Part shown: piece after piece, positions 1 to 12,500 of the stretch
How the letters are laid out: each line of letters opens with the position of its first letter
How positions within the stretch are numbered: the stretch's first letter is position 1
NCBI GenBank assembly: GCA_002633005.1
Contig: NMRA01000353.1
Coordinates: 232,975 to 296,974, forward strand
Direction: 5' to 3'
From: Phoronis australis
Lineage: Eukaryota > Phoronida > Phoronidae
DNA: 64,000 bases
Program-made: the position numbers and the translations under genes
The notes under the pieces: model-generated
The model's input: the letters and a program-made list of their open reading frames with translations, nothing else
Database searches by the model: none
Told to the model about the DNA's origin: nothing

Positions 1-227
1 GGACATGGTCCCACACACCTGAGCACGACCAAAAACTGAACCCCCACAATGATATATCATTTTAAGGGCCTTTGTGAACATTCTTCTTTTGAAATTGGGG
101 TGGAGTCGTGGAGATACCTGCCACCCCACATTACAGATCTGCCAGTGTACCAACAGTGACAGTCGACTCACCTCAACAAGGATGCACGTACGCTGTCCAC
201 TGTATCAGAACTGAACAGTTCTCTCAC

Positions 228-268
228 CTTCACACGGGCATTCTTGATCACAAGATCTAAACCAGAAT
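228..268 (-). CDS. RERE: RERE-like short exon between BAH and ELM2
   Basis: This 41 bp exon has acceptor ttccaatacag and donor gtgaga. The split codon gives Asn, then [13 protein letters not shown], aligned with the RERE segment DSGRELVITDPVIKNRE. The next exon (ELM2 start) is not in positions 1-227. Confidence 0.8.
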
Positions 269-3200
269 CTGTATTGGAAACAAACAATGGTCAGAATTTA
301 TAGTTATGTCCATGCTGAAGTTCTCAAATACTGCACACATCCTTGCAGTATGACTGGTCATTGGGTTATTAATGAGAAGTAACACTGACAATATCCAACA
401 AGTAAGCACAGGTCTCGCATCAAATCTAGAAAACATTCCAAGTGATTAGATTTCTGTTGAGACATGGTAGTTTTTGGATAATGAGATGATTATACTACAT
501 GAGTTACTTAGTTACCATAACTTTATCAGCTGTGGACAAGCCCAGATACCAGCTCTAATCCAAGTAAGGGTACAAACTGATACCAGTGTTAGAGCTGAGT
601 AAGGGTACAAACTGAAGCGTGTTCAACAGAGTGAGTGCCCGCTAGCGTGTACTCGCGAACACAAGGAACAGCTCCTGAACAGCTGTGAGCGCTCACTGTG
701 CGATCCAGTATGGCGACTCTGAAGCAGATTGTGTTGAACGTATTAGCCGATGAGCTTAACACTAACAGTCCTTCCTATGGCGTACTGAGCGATAAATATG
801 ATTAATCTTTGCCAATAATTATTAATATCGGCAGCCCAAGACAACAACCGTGAAGGCTTTGGAACGACAAGAATCGAAAATTACCTCGAAGAAACTGTTC
901 CTCGCTACAGCGACCCGTAATTTAAGTCGCAGTTTCGGATGAGTTGGTCAACTTTTGAGGTTAATTTTCGTGTTGCAGAACCATAATGGGTTCATATGTT
1001 GCCTTCGCAGGACGCCATCTTGGAAATCTAAGCGAACATGCTCTCGAGGTTGTTCGTGAGCGCTCGCGAGCGCTAACGTGAACACAGCTGTTCAGGACGA
1101 GGGCACTCAAATCGCTCGCGGGCGCTCACTCTATTGAACATGCTTTGGATGCCAGTGTTAGAGCTGAGTAAGACATCCAGTTTTTGAAAGTGAAAATAGC
1201 CAAAAGTGAGTGAGTGCATTGACGATATGAAGGAAGGTTCTCCATAGGTCATCTATGTCCAAAATTGTGCATGATGAACATTCTGATAAGAAAAATCTCA
1301 AAGTTGAACAAATGATAGGATCATTTAAGTTCACGTGCTGAGCACACAAGATAAAATGATGTCTTTTGAGAAGTAAGTGGAAGTCTACAAATTCAATGTT
1401 ATCTTCTCAGACTTGATCCATCTTTTTGGAACATAACTTTATAAGATAGAAATGGAGGTGTTATGGAAAAATCTCACCAATTTCAAACATAACAAAAATG
1501 ATGTTTTCTTATTTTTAAGAGCTTTTTTAACGTGTTGTGAATGGCCACAATTTTCCAAAACTAAATGGTAGCTGTACAATGAAACTTGAACATGGAATAT
1601 CACTTCATTTTGTGCAGTACATGTTCAAAATAAAATTTCAATTGTCGGCCATATTGTGCCTTAAATTCGTGAGACTTTACTATGAAAGTGATACATAATT
1701 ATTGTTAGCCAGAATGTATACCATTCATAAAAAGGTCTTGCAAAGATTAACTTTGTAAACCAGCCTGCAGTGGACTGATGCAACTAGATCTCCATCAGGA
1801 TGTCACAGCTAACTAGGTTAACATAATTCAATAATATTCAATACACAAATTAACAATACCAAGTCCTAGTGAAACTATATACTTTGTCTAGTAAAACACC
1901 AAAACAGAAGAGTAGTCCCATATAAACAGTCAAATACCCATTTAACAAGATGTGTAATACCACCAATTTAAAACCTTTGAATATTAAGCAGGAGACCAAA
2001 AATTCAATAATTCTGAAGAATGAAACCAGCTGCTTAAACACAGGCACCAAAAGTAAACATCATATTTCTGCACCTCATTCACCCCGATTGACCTTCACAA
2101 GGCACACTGTGACAGTAAAGGCAAGGATAGTAAATAAAGAAAAAACCCGAATAGAAGGGCTCAACTCAGTAAATTAAGTGGTTCCAATATCAGGGCGATG
2201 GTATTACAGATCTCATGCAAACATGACTTGTCTATCACTAATTACACATTCTTAACACTTGGCTCAGTCACCATAACTTGAGTTTCATGGATTCACAAAC
2301 ATTATAGTCAAAAGTACAACACAAAATTACTGTTTCAGTAGTTAAGTGACTGAGTAAGGCATTTCAATCTTAACAAGAAGCAACATACGCCTCATGACTT
2401 ATGTCTTGCCACACTCATAAATAACACATCAATTAAAGGTATATGTTATGTTGAGGTTAATGAGAAGACAAGCATTTTTAAGATTTGAAAGGCTTCACCA
2501 AATAAAAAGCGTTGTTCATCAAAATGATTGGACAAGAGATCCATTTTTACATGACCTGTTTTCTGATTAGCGTCATTCCCGACCACTGCGACTAGTTTGT
2601 AGTTGGCACATATTTTCGATTCAAGAGGTAACCCTACGTCAGGCAGGCTCCGTGGTACACTGCTGACTTTCCAACAAGACCTGACTTAAAAATTTCCAAT
2701 AATTCTTAATGTTCACAGGAAGCTATGCACTAAAAGCCTTTTCTTGTTTGAGAGAATTAACGGTTAGGACACTAATCAGATTTATTTTTGGGAGTGATTT
2801 TGAATGAAATGGCCTTACCCAGCCTTCTTGATTGGCACAAACTCGCAAGTTGACTGAAGATACATCACATTTCAGATGAAATTGCCAGCAAAACTTATGC
2901 AAATCTGTCACAACACAGAACTGTTGCATATTACGTTTTTTTACACACTTTGCCATAAGGCCCCTTCATACTAACGTAACTCCGGTGGAGCGTTGATGTA
3001 ATCTGTGAAATTAATTAAATCGTTCATATCAGCTTCGGTAGGTAACGGCAGTGTTCTCCACATGCCGTTACGTCATCAAAGCAAATTGTAAGCGACTCTG
3101 AAGTTATCGCAATAATCGCAAGGTAGCGCTGATGCATCTCGTGCGTGCTATTTTTTAATGTGACAATTTGAGAACACTGACGTGTGCTAATTGACAAAAA

Positions 3201-6200
3201 ACTTATTTGTAATACGATTGGTAATTTTTCGAACAAAATATAAGCCGCCATTAGCGACACCAACGCCCTTAAACTGTTGACGATAGCAGTGGCCCCTGAC
3301 GATAACTTCGATGAGACTGGAGTTGACCATAATTCACAGCCCGCTGTTAAACCCACTTGTTTACTGCAAAGTTAACTGGCACTTTTAACTACATTCAGGA
3401 CCAAAGTTAACCATTCATACTGACCAAAAGTCCCCAGGTTAGTATGAAAGAGCCTTTATACTAGGAGATACTGTAAGCAGGGGAGATTATAGTTTCAGAC
3501 TAAGTGCAAAGGTCAGCCACTTGGTACCATAACAAGAGTCAGATGTATAATGAAACTCTAAAGCCTGACCCTGCGGTCCCACACTTCAATAGTCAATGGG
3601 CTACAAAACTTATCTAATAGAACAGTAAAAAATTAAAAGCACATGCGAACTGGTGTAGAGATCGCACAGCATCACTAATAGTGGTATCAACATAACCATC
3701 AACATCAATAGCCATATTTGAGGCACAGAAGATGGTGAATGTGTTCACTATCAGGAAATACTATCAATTCAGTATCAGTGCCGAGGGCACCAATAGCGCC
3801 TTATCTGTTTCTTTTTGTGGTCAAGAGAACGGGTCTTTTCTGTTTGGAATTTGAGGCCAATATCGAAACAAAGAGAATTATAGCACAATACTAATCTTCT
3901 CGGTGCTTATAAGCCCTACCAATGTCAATGTTTGTGACAATACCTAGCGTCCTTATCAACTTCGTGTACACTTTTTGAGACGTTTGTATCACGAGGATAT
4001 TCCGAATGTATTCACAAAATCACATTTACTGACATGCAAATGAGCCTATCAATAGATAGTGTATTAGTAGTGGTTCTGTTGATAACACTATCAGTGGAAA
4101 CCATATCAGCAAGCTATGTTCAGCCACCACTAGTTTCAGATCACTAAAACAGCTTGATAATAAGAAATGTGTTCACACTAGTCAGAATTCTAAACTCAGA
4201 AGGATTTCACCGTAAGTTATGGTCACCTACAGGGATCATCAAACTGGATTTCAAAATCCAGGTCCCTATAAGTGACTATTGCCGAACATAGTTAAATAAG
4301 TGGACTGATTTTAAGTCCAAGTGCACCAAAACCTAAAGTGTGACTTTCCCTGTTAACCAAGCAGTGTTCTTTAATAGTGAACAGACAAAACAAACACAGA
4401 GCTAAAGGTCAGTTTGGATTGACATGGACCTCTACGCCATTTAAGTGGTCTTTGACCCTAAGTACTTGTGTTTATTGGTAAAGTAACCAAACAGAGATGA
4501 ACTGGGGTCCTATTCACCAATCCTTAACCACAACTTAGCATCTTTAGTATCTAGTTAGATCCTATTTACACCTTAAACAGTCACTACTCACATCAAATCA
4601 GCCAGACAGCCATGACCTAGACATACAAAACAAACAGTGTTTGTAACAAGGCCTCTGATTGGCTGCAGTACTTGCAATTGCCTTAACAATGACTGTCAAG
4701 TGTTTTTGCACTTAGGCATCCAAGTTGAAAACAGCCCTTTTGTGTACGTTCCAAGGCATGCCTGGCTATTTTCAACAAGTGTGCAAACTATCTCCAATAT
4801 ACATTGTGTAAATTGTTTATATTACAGACCAGGACTTAGGGAAAATACCAGACCATTACAGCAATATGCTTAGGGATTACATTTTCAACTTGATTAACTT
4901 CAGGACTAGGATATTCCATGACACTGTATGTGCTTCTGAACCTAAGTTGGGACCACAACCTGTCTGAGTCTACAGTAATAAGATCTGGTGCTTGTTCACT
5001 ACACAAAAAAATTGCGAAAAATTAAGATCGTCAGGAAGTTTTTGTAAAATATCGCCATACATCACACCAGTGAAATTCTTGCCTCTACCGAACACAGGCT
5101 TGGCTACTAGTCAGCACCATAATTACGATTAACAAGTATTCTGTCTTGTGAGAATTGTTTAAAACAAATTTACTTGAACATTAATAACCAAACTGGTGTT
5201 GTCTTTTATTTTAAATTTCTGTTTTTTACATGGGTGCAGCCCGAAAATTAGGATACCCACCCCTACAGAGAAAAGGTCACTCTTTTATAGGGTATTGTTC
5301 CACGGACAGCACCGCTTTGCAGGGGTTAATTCCCTAAACATAACCCTTCATACTCATACGGATTCTTAGACAGATAAAATTTTCATTAACCCGAAACTAT
5401 ACAAGAGATGCCACGTAGTCAAAATTGATTCACCATTTGCAAGAAGGTCGAAACCTTCTTTTGTGTGTGGTTGAAATAAAGGAAACTTTTGTAAAATTTC
5501 AAAATCACTAAGTCATTCTTTTGTAGGTAATTTTGTCTCAAAAGGCACCATCAAAGGAAATGAATCAAAAAAGGCATCCCTTCGTAAGAACCTCCAAGTG
5601 AAAAAGTTACCTTTTGAGCAGCACGCAGATTGCATCGTGTACCTATTTTATGAGTTAGTAGACTACTTACATGAGTAAGTACACCCTCGCACCACGCTAT
5701 GGATAGAAGTTAGCCAAGCCAATAGTTAGTTCTAATAATTAATATTTTAGACCTACTCGTAACGCTTTCATTCAAATTTCAGTTCCTATATCACTTAAAG
5801 TATTCCGAACCAAACTTTCCATATCGGCCATGACTTTGCCCACGAACATATGAATGCATCGATGCCAACCGTAATGATACAGATGTAGTAGAACGCTTAC
5901 ATCTGACAAGAGTCCACCCACCTAAATAGAGTAGCTTTACGGCCTTCCTTGAATGGATTTTTGTTATTTTAGATGTTTTAAGAAAACCAAGTAGTCCCAA
6001 CAGTACTTTAGCAACATAAGAAAACACGATTTGATCACTCAAACAATACCTTGTTCACACTGAAGCGGTTAAGGTTATAATCCTCGGTCCGAAAACTTTA
6101 AAACCATTATAACAAAAAAAATTCTCAATGCGAACTCGGTACTTGCAAAAGTTGTTACTCAATAAGTGGCATTGCTGGAAACAGTGGTGCACCGAGGCAC

Positions 6201-6500
6201 GAACAGGGGTGAATGAGATGTAGACAACTTAAGTGATAAATGCAGGCAAATCGAGAACACAGAACAAAATGCAAAAAAAATAGTTTTACTAAATAGGGGT
6301 CTGAATAGAACATGATAAAGATTCTCACAGTGATGTAGATGAATCTAAGTCATTTCTCACAGTGATGTAGATGAATCTAAGTCATTAAGCCTGAATATTC
6401 GTTTCATTTGACAATATTAATGGCATTGGTGACATACTCAAAACAAATCTTAGGCTTTCGCATAGACAAACATGTGCTAGTTTACAAACACACATGCACG

Positions 6501-6546
<46 letters not shown>

Positions 6547-9500
6547 GAGGTTCACTCACTATCAACTATTACTGACCAACTTCAGCTGAGTTGTTGGATA
6601 TGATGACATCTCAGCTCAGTAACCAAGGTCTGATTCCTTAGGCAATCAACTGGATTGAGTTGGCAGGTAGATTAATTAATGTTTACTACCAGCATAAATA
6701 ATAAACGAAACTTACTGTTCTCAAAATGTCTGTCCTGCACCAAATGTTGGTAGACTGTGTCGGGCACCTCTGAGCTGCGGTAGTACCACTTGACTTGGCT
6801 GAACAGCGTATCTCGCTTGCTCTGCAAACAGTCAACCAATCAGTTGACATCATCTATATTGATAACATACACCAGCACATGATAACTTCATCATTCATCA
6901 TAATTAAAATTCAATCAGCTGAGACCCCGGTAAGAGCTACCATGGAAATGTTGGTTAAAAGTTAATGACATTTTTCACCTAAATGAAAACTGAAATTTGG
7001 ACAACACATTTGGAAACCAATCCAAAAAAAGTTAAATCACTTTAAGATTATGCAGGACCCTAGACACAGGCCAAGCCTGGTTAATTTCAGAACATCATAT
7101 CTTAGAAATGTGCTTCATTCAAACCTTTCAGATATCACGCTTTACTCTTTACTCTCCGAAACGTTGTGAGAAATTGTTTTTAAAATGTTCCACATTTGCA
7201 TAAAGGGCTATCAAAATATAACACTTAAGATTTTTGTGAAAAAACTCAAGCTGCTTATGAAACTGATATTTTAGAAAACTGCAATAGCCTTTTAAAGATC
7301 CCATCTTGAACATTTGCATCAAATAAAATTTGATCTTGTTATTGATACTGTTGTTTTGCTATCAACATGCCTTTCTTTTTAATTAATAAGACATGGTCAC
7401 ATGACCTAATCAATGGCACATTGGTAAAAAAGTCAACAACAGCAACGCAGAGTGTTGAAATGCACCCACGAATGCACCGCAAACGAAGTGCTTCTAGGGT
7501 TGTTTATTTATTTCATAAAGATAGCCACCAGATGGCCAAAAAACGTCCAATCCATCTGAAAATGGGAACATGTCATCGCTTCTTTAATAGAAAGCTATTT
7601 ACCAAATTTCATAAAAACCTCTCAAGGAACTTCACAGAAACAAAGGAAAACAGAAAAAATGAAATTGCCACAATGGGGCACAGCGTTCATTGGATCTGCC
7701 TGAAAGACATTGTCATCTGTTGTTAGCTTCATATAAATACAATTATTAAATTTAATAAAGATCCTGCAAAAAAAGATCCTGCAGTGAATTTAGGAGATGC
7801 AGCTATGGGTGCAAAACAAAACGAAACTACCACTAGGAGGTGCCACAGTAGTCGAATTCATTATTGTCAACCGTTCTCTTGATACTGAGAACATATACGC
7901 CAATTTTCGAAATCATCCTCAGAATGGTTTGGTTGATCGAGGGGTGGACATCAAAAAAACAAGACTCGAAAACAGGAAAAATGGCCACAAGGTGGCGCAA
8001 AGTACCTCGATTCCATCCGAAAACGGGAGGATAGCATCATCTCACTAATAGGTGCCTATATTCCAAATTTTATGAAAATACATTGAGGACCTTTGAAAAT
8101 ACAGAGGTAAACATAAAAAAAATAAATTGCCACTAGGATGCACACCGGTAGTCATATCCATCCGAAGGTCGTCGTCATCCATAGTCAACATCATATAAAC
8201 ACACTTGCAGAATTTAGTAAAGATCCTGCCAATGGTTTAGGAGATACAGCCATGGGCACAAAGAGACAAAACTGCCACTAGGAGGTACCACAGTAGTCGA
8301 AATTGTCGGAAAATCATTGTCAGCCGTCTTCTTAATACCAACAACAACATAAATGCCAATTTCCAAAATTATCCTTTGAGCGGTTTGGTCGATAGAAGGG
8401 TGGATGCCAAAAAAAACTGATTCGAAAACAGCAAAAATGGCCACTAGGTGGCGCAAACTACGTCAAATGCATACGAAAACAGTTGGATAGCGTCATCTCA
8501 CTGATAGATGCCTATATGCTGAATTTTATGAAAATACCTTGAGGACCTTTGAAGATATAAAGGCAAGCGTAAAAAATTAAAATTGCCAATAGGGGGCACA
8601 CCGGTAGTCGAATCCGTCCAAAAGTTCGCTCATGCCGTCCAGGCCTTTATGCAGCGTAAGTCCTGGGTACTAATCTGGACGCCCTGGCAAGGACGCTCAA
8701 TGTATCATTTGGATGCCCACTGTCAATAGGAACCTTTCAATTTAGGACTCACACATTGAATACTAGGAAGCCTCTGAAGGCTCACAGTGGGGGGGGGCTC
8801 TTTTTTCAAAGCAGGAAGAAATATAGCATTATTGCTATTTTGACACTTGATTGACAGCACTGTAAAAGTCTTGGTCTACACACTTTTTTTAGTAAANGCT
8901 GGGGGTGGGGGGTTACACGTCAGAACCATGGACGCTCTAGAATATTGGGAACCCCATTTTGGACACCCTATTTTCAAAATCCTTGATAAAGGCCTGATGC
9001 CGTCCCATCCATGATAGGAACATATGTGCAAAATTTCATGAATGTACGTCAAAGAGTTTTGGAGATACAGCAGCTGATGCTGGACGGACGGAAGCCAGAC
9101 TGACGGATGGACGGAGATGACAGCATAATGCGGCCACATATAAATATGTGGGCGAATAAAAATCAATTTCAATAGGCTTTCTACATTCAGAAAATGTATA
9201 ACTTTACTGAGTTGAAATTAATAGGTTTGCACGTATTTAGGTAAATGCACATCCTTGCATGAACCGTTCTAGTGATGCCCTACATCCTTGTGTCAAACTT
9301 CATCAAAATCCAACCTGAGGTTTTGAGATATTGAGTGGACACCCAGACACACGGATGCCAGGACAAAGTGGCGACAATATGTGACCACACCCAGACACAC
9401 GGATGCCCGGACAAAGTGGCGACAATATGTGACCACATGCATGTATTTGTGGCTGCATAAAAAGGGTTTTATCAAAATCAACCAAGTGGTTATTTTACTA

Positions 9501-12500
9501 TGAATGTACATTCCCTAAAAATGAAATTTTGACTTTGAAAAAGTGGTAATGTAATAATAATAATAATAATAATGGCACATCAACACAAAACATATTTTTA
9601 TAATCTCTGATATTTTTGTTTCAGAAAATGTATACTTTTAATAGTTGACATAGCCCGCTTTTTGATATATGAGTTAGAATGTAAGTCACTTAACATGGCG
9701 CGAGACAACGTTAACAGGTTAAGAGTGACTTACTTTGTAGTGGTACATTTGGGTATTACAACCAAGATCACTGTGTGCAGGGTGATTTACTTTGTAGTGG
9801 TACATTTGGGTATTACAACGAAGATCACTGTGTGCAGGGTGATTTACTTTGGGTATCAACTGTGAAGCTGACGGTGTAAGAATGACTACCTTTCATTAAA
9901 TTCAGGATGTCATGGAAATGAGCTGACACAGATCATCTCGCACCATGTCAACTTCTTGGGTATCACAAGTCATCTTGTAAACACCATAAAAGGACAAAGG
10001 ATCTCAGGAGGATACGACGATTCTTCACTTATTTCACACAAAAATATTAGCCAAAATTGTCATTCAATGCAAGTAGAAACTTTACTAAATGTTGTTTTAT
10101 GACATCTGGACTCTACAAAGGTAACAACAGACTGAAGTGTACTCGTTCTTTGTTTTGGTTAAAAAACGTCACACAATAAAATGTTACTTGTCTACTACCA
10201 TTGAGTGTAATTCACTCTACCTCTCGAACCTGTGTCAAAAAGGCCACTGCGGTGTCAACTTGCTCATTGTCAGTCATGTTTAAACACACTTGCACCAGAT
10301 CAGCTATTATGTGTTAGTTGCTCTGTGACAACTTAACATGGGGCTTCAGTGTTAGGGGATCATCAGTTAGTTGGAATGCCATAATTCGGACTTGCAGTAG
10401 ACAGGTGGATTTAACTGTGATGCATACACACATAGCTACGGAGGGAACGCTAAACTTCAGTGTCTATCAAAGTTTTATCAGCAGGGGTCACTCAGTGACA
10501 ATAGTGAAGGTCAATACTGCGCCACTTTGTGATCACTTCGAGGACTATAGAGTAGCAATAACTTGGATGCCTATTCAGATGTTTACTAACTACCAAAGCA
10601 AATGGGAACATTCAGCTTAACTTCACAGTTTACCTTGAAGTTGGGCTAGTATCACCTGGAAAAGGAGTTTTATGCAGACATGGAACTTGCACTTAATCTA
10701 ATCTAATGATCATTTAGGATAGAACTGCTGTAACTTACCAGCCTGAATCCATGAATGCTGCAGATACAGTAGGGCATGTCAGGTCTGTTAGTCTCCACAA
10801 AGGCAGTATCTGTAAACAAGTATTAGTTCATTAACATAAAGCCCTAGTGCAGTACAATCTTTGAAAACCATTGGTTCATGTTTTGTGGTGGAATTTTGTG
10901 TTTTGTTTTTTAACAAGATAAATTAACATTCTAAATTACACACAGAAGCACAACAGGCCAAATGGAGTATAATGATTGCTTTAAGAAAAGGTGGATTCAT
11001 TTGAGTTTGAAGTTTCCAACCCTGGTCTGATCTATTTACCACTGCTTAGGAGTTTAAAAGGGAAAGCAACTATATTTGTCTTTGTTTATCGTTACGTTAA
11101 TGAACTCATGGCAGAGAATGAACATAGTTTTGCATGGGACGCAACATGGATCAACCTAATTTCTGGTAAAAATGACCCCTTTGTGGACAGTAACCATCTC
11201 AGACTAAAACGAGAGTGGTTTAGCTACTGAAAAACAGCTAGGATTTTTGCAACTCATATGAGCCTAGCATAAAACTGAAAATAACACAAAACCCAACTTA
11301 ATAATAACAATAAAATAAAAATAAAAATAAAAAGTAAAAAATAATAATAATAATCGTAATAATAAGGCAATGGGATATTCATACTCATTTTACGCGACAT
11401 AACATTTTTCTGAAGGTTAATGACAAACCTGCATATTAAGTCAACTATTTACAAAAATATCTACTTGTACTACATAAAAATTCAGTGAAATTACACATTT
11501 TAAAACTGAAAAGAGTTTTGCTTTTGACTTTTTATCAATCTACAGTTAATTGAGTCACGTGAATATGTCTTTGTAGTAAAATTCAGCAAATAAGAAAGGT
11601 AATTGATGGCAAAACAACAGCATTAAAACGGGACCAAATTTTATTTGTTGCAAATGTTGAAGATGAAATCTCAAAAATAATGTTACATTATAAAACAAAA
11701 TCATAAAAGTCCTATTTTTGATAGCCCCTCATGCAAAAGGGGAAATTTCAATAACAATTCCTAACACCATTTGAGAACAATGCACAGAGCATACCCTTGT
11801 ATCTACAAGTGTCATATGAATCCAATTACTCATTTCTGAACCAAATTTGGGGATTTTTATAGGGTCCAGCATAACCTTAAGTGATTTAATCAATGCAGCA
11901 GACATAGACAAATGACAGCCCAGGAATTTCTTGCTATCCTTCTACAAGCAATCCTCAACAACTAAGCAGTTACCGTAATCGTTCGGGTTAACGCCCATGC
12001 TCAGTTAACCGCCCACCCCCTACTTTAGGTGAATTTCGATTTAACCGCCCACTGCTCGGTTAACCGCCCCCCTGCTATTTTTGAAGATTTCCAATTAACC
12101 GCCCACTGCTCGGTTAACCGCCCATCCCCTACTTTTGACGATTGGTGATTACCGCCCTGTGNGATTGCTTTAAGAAAAGGTGGATTCATTTGAGTTTGAA
12201 GTTTCCAACCCTGGTCTGATCTATTTACCACTGCTTAGGAGTTTAAAAGGGAAAGCAACTATATTTGTCTTTGTTTATCGTTACGTTAATGAACTCATGG
12301 CAGAGAATGAACCTAGTTTTGCATGGGACGCAACATGGATCAACCTAATTTCTGGTAAAAATGACCCCTTTGTGGACAGTAACCATCTCAGACTAAAACG
12401 AGAGTGGTTTAGCCACTGAAAAACAGCTAGGATTTTTGCAACTCATATGAGCCTAGCATAACACTGAAAATAACACAAAACCCAACTTAATAATAACAAT

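Larger units (their letters stand above)
269..6715. other. Large RERE-like intron, AT-rich with repeats
   Basis: No coding exon was recognised. The stretch holds a GC-rich inverted-repeat element (614-1145), one copy of the 0.5 kb TIR family (2957-3457), a 32 bp perfect duplication (6327-6387) and a CA microsatellite (6498-6543). The remainder is unremarkable AT-rich sequence. Confidence 0.6.

Noticed and set aside
9501-9700. Possible CRISPR-like or phage features among short repeats
   Set aside because: The repeats are simple micro- and minisatellites in eukaryotic DNA, without unique spacers of constant length.
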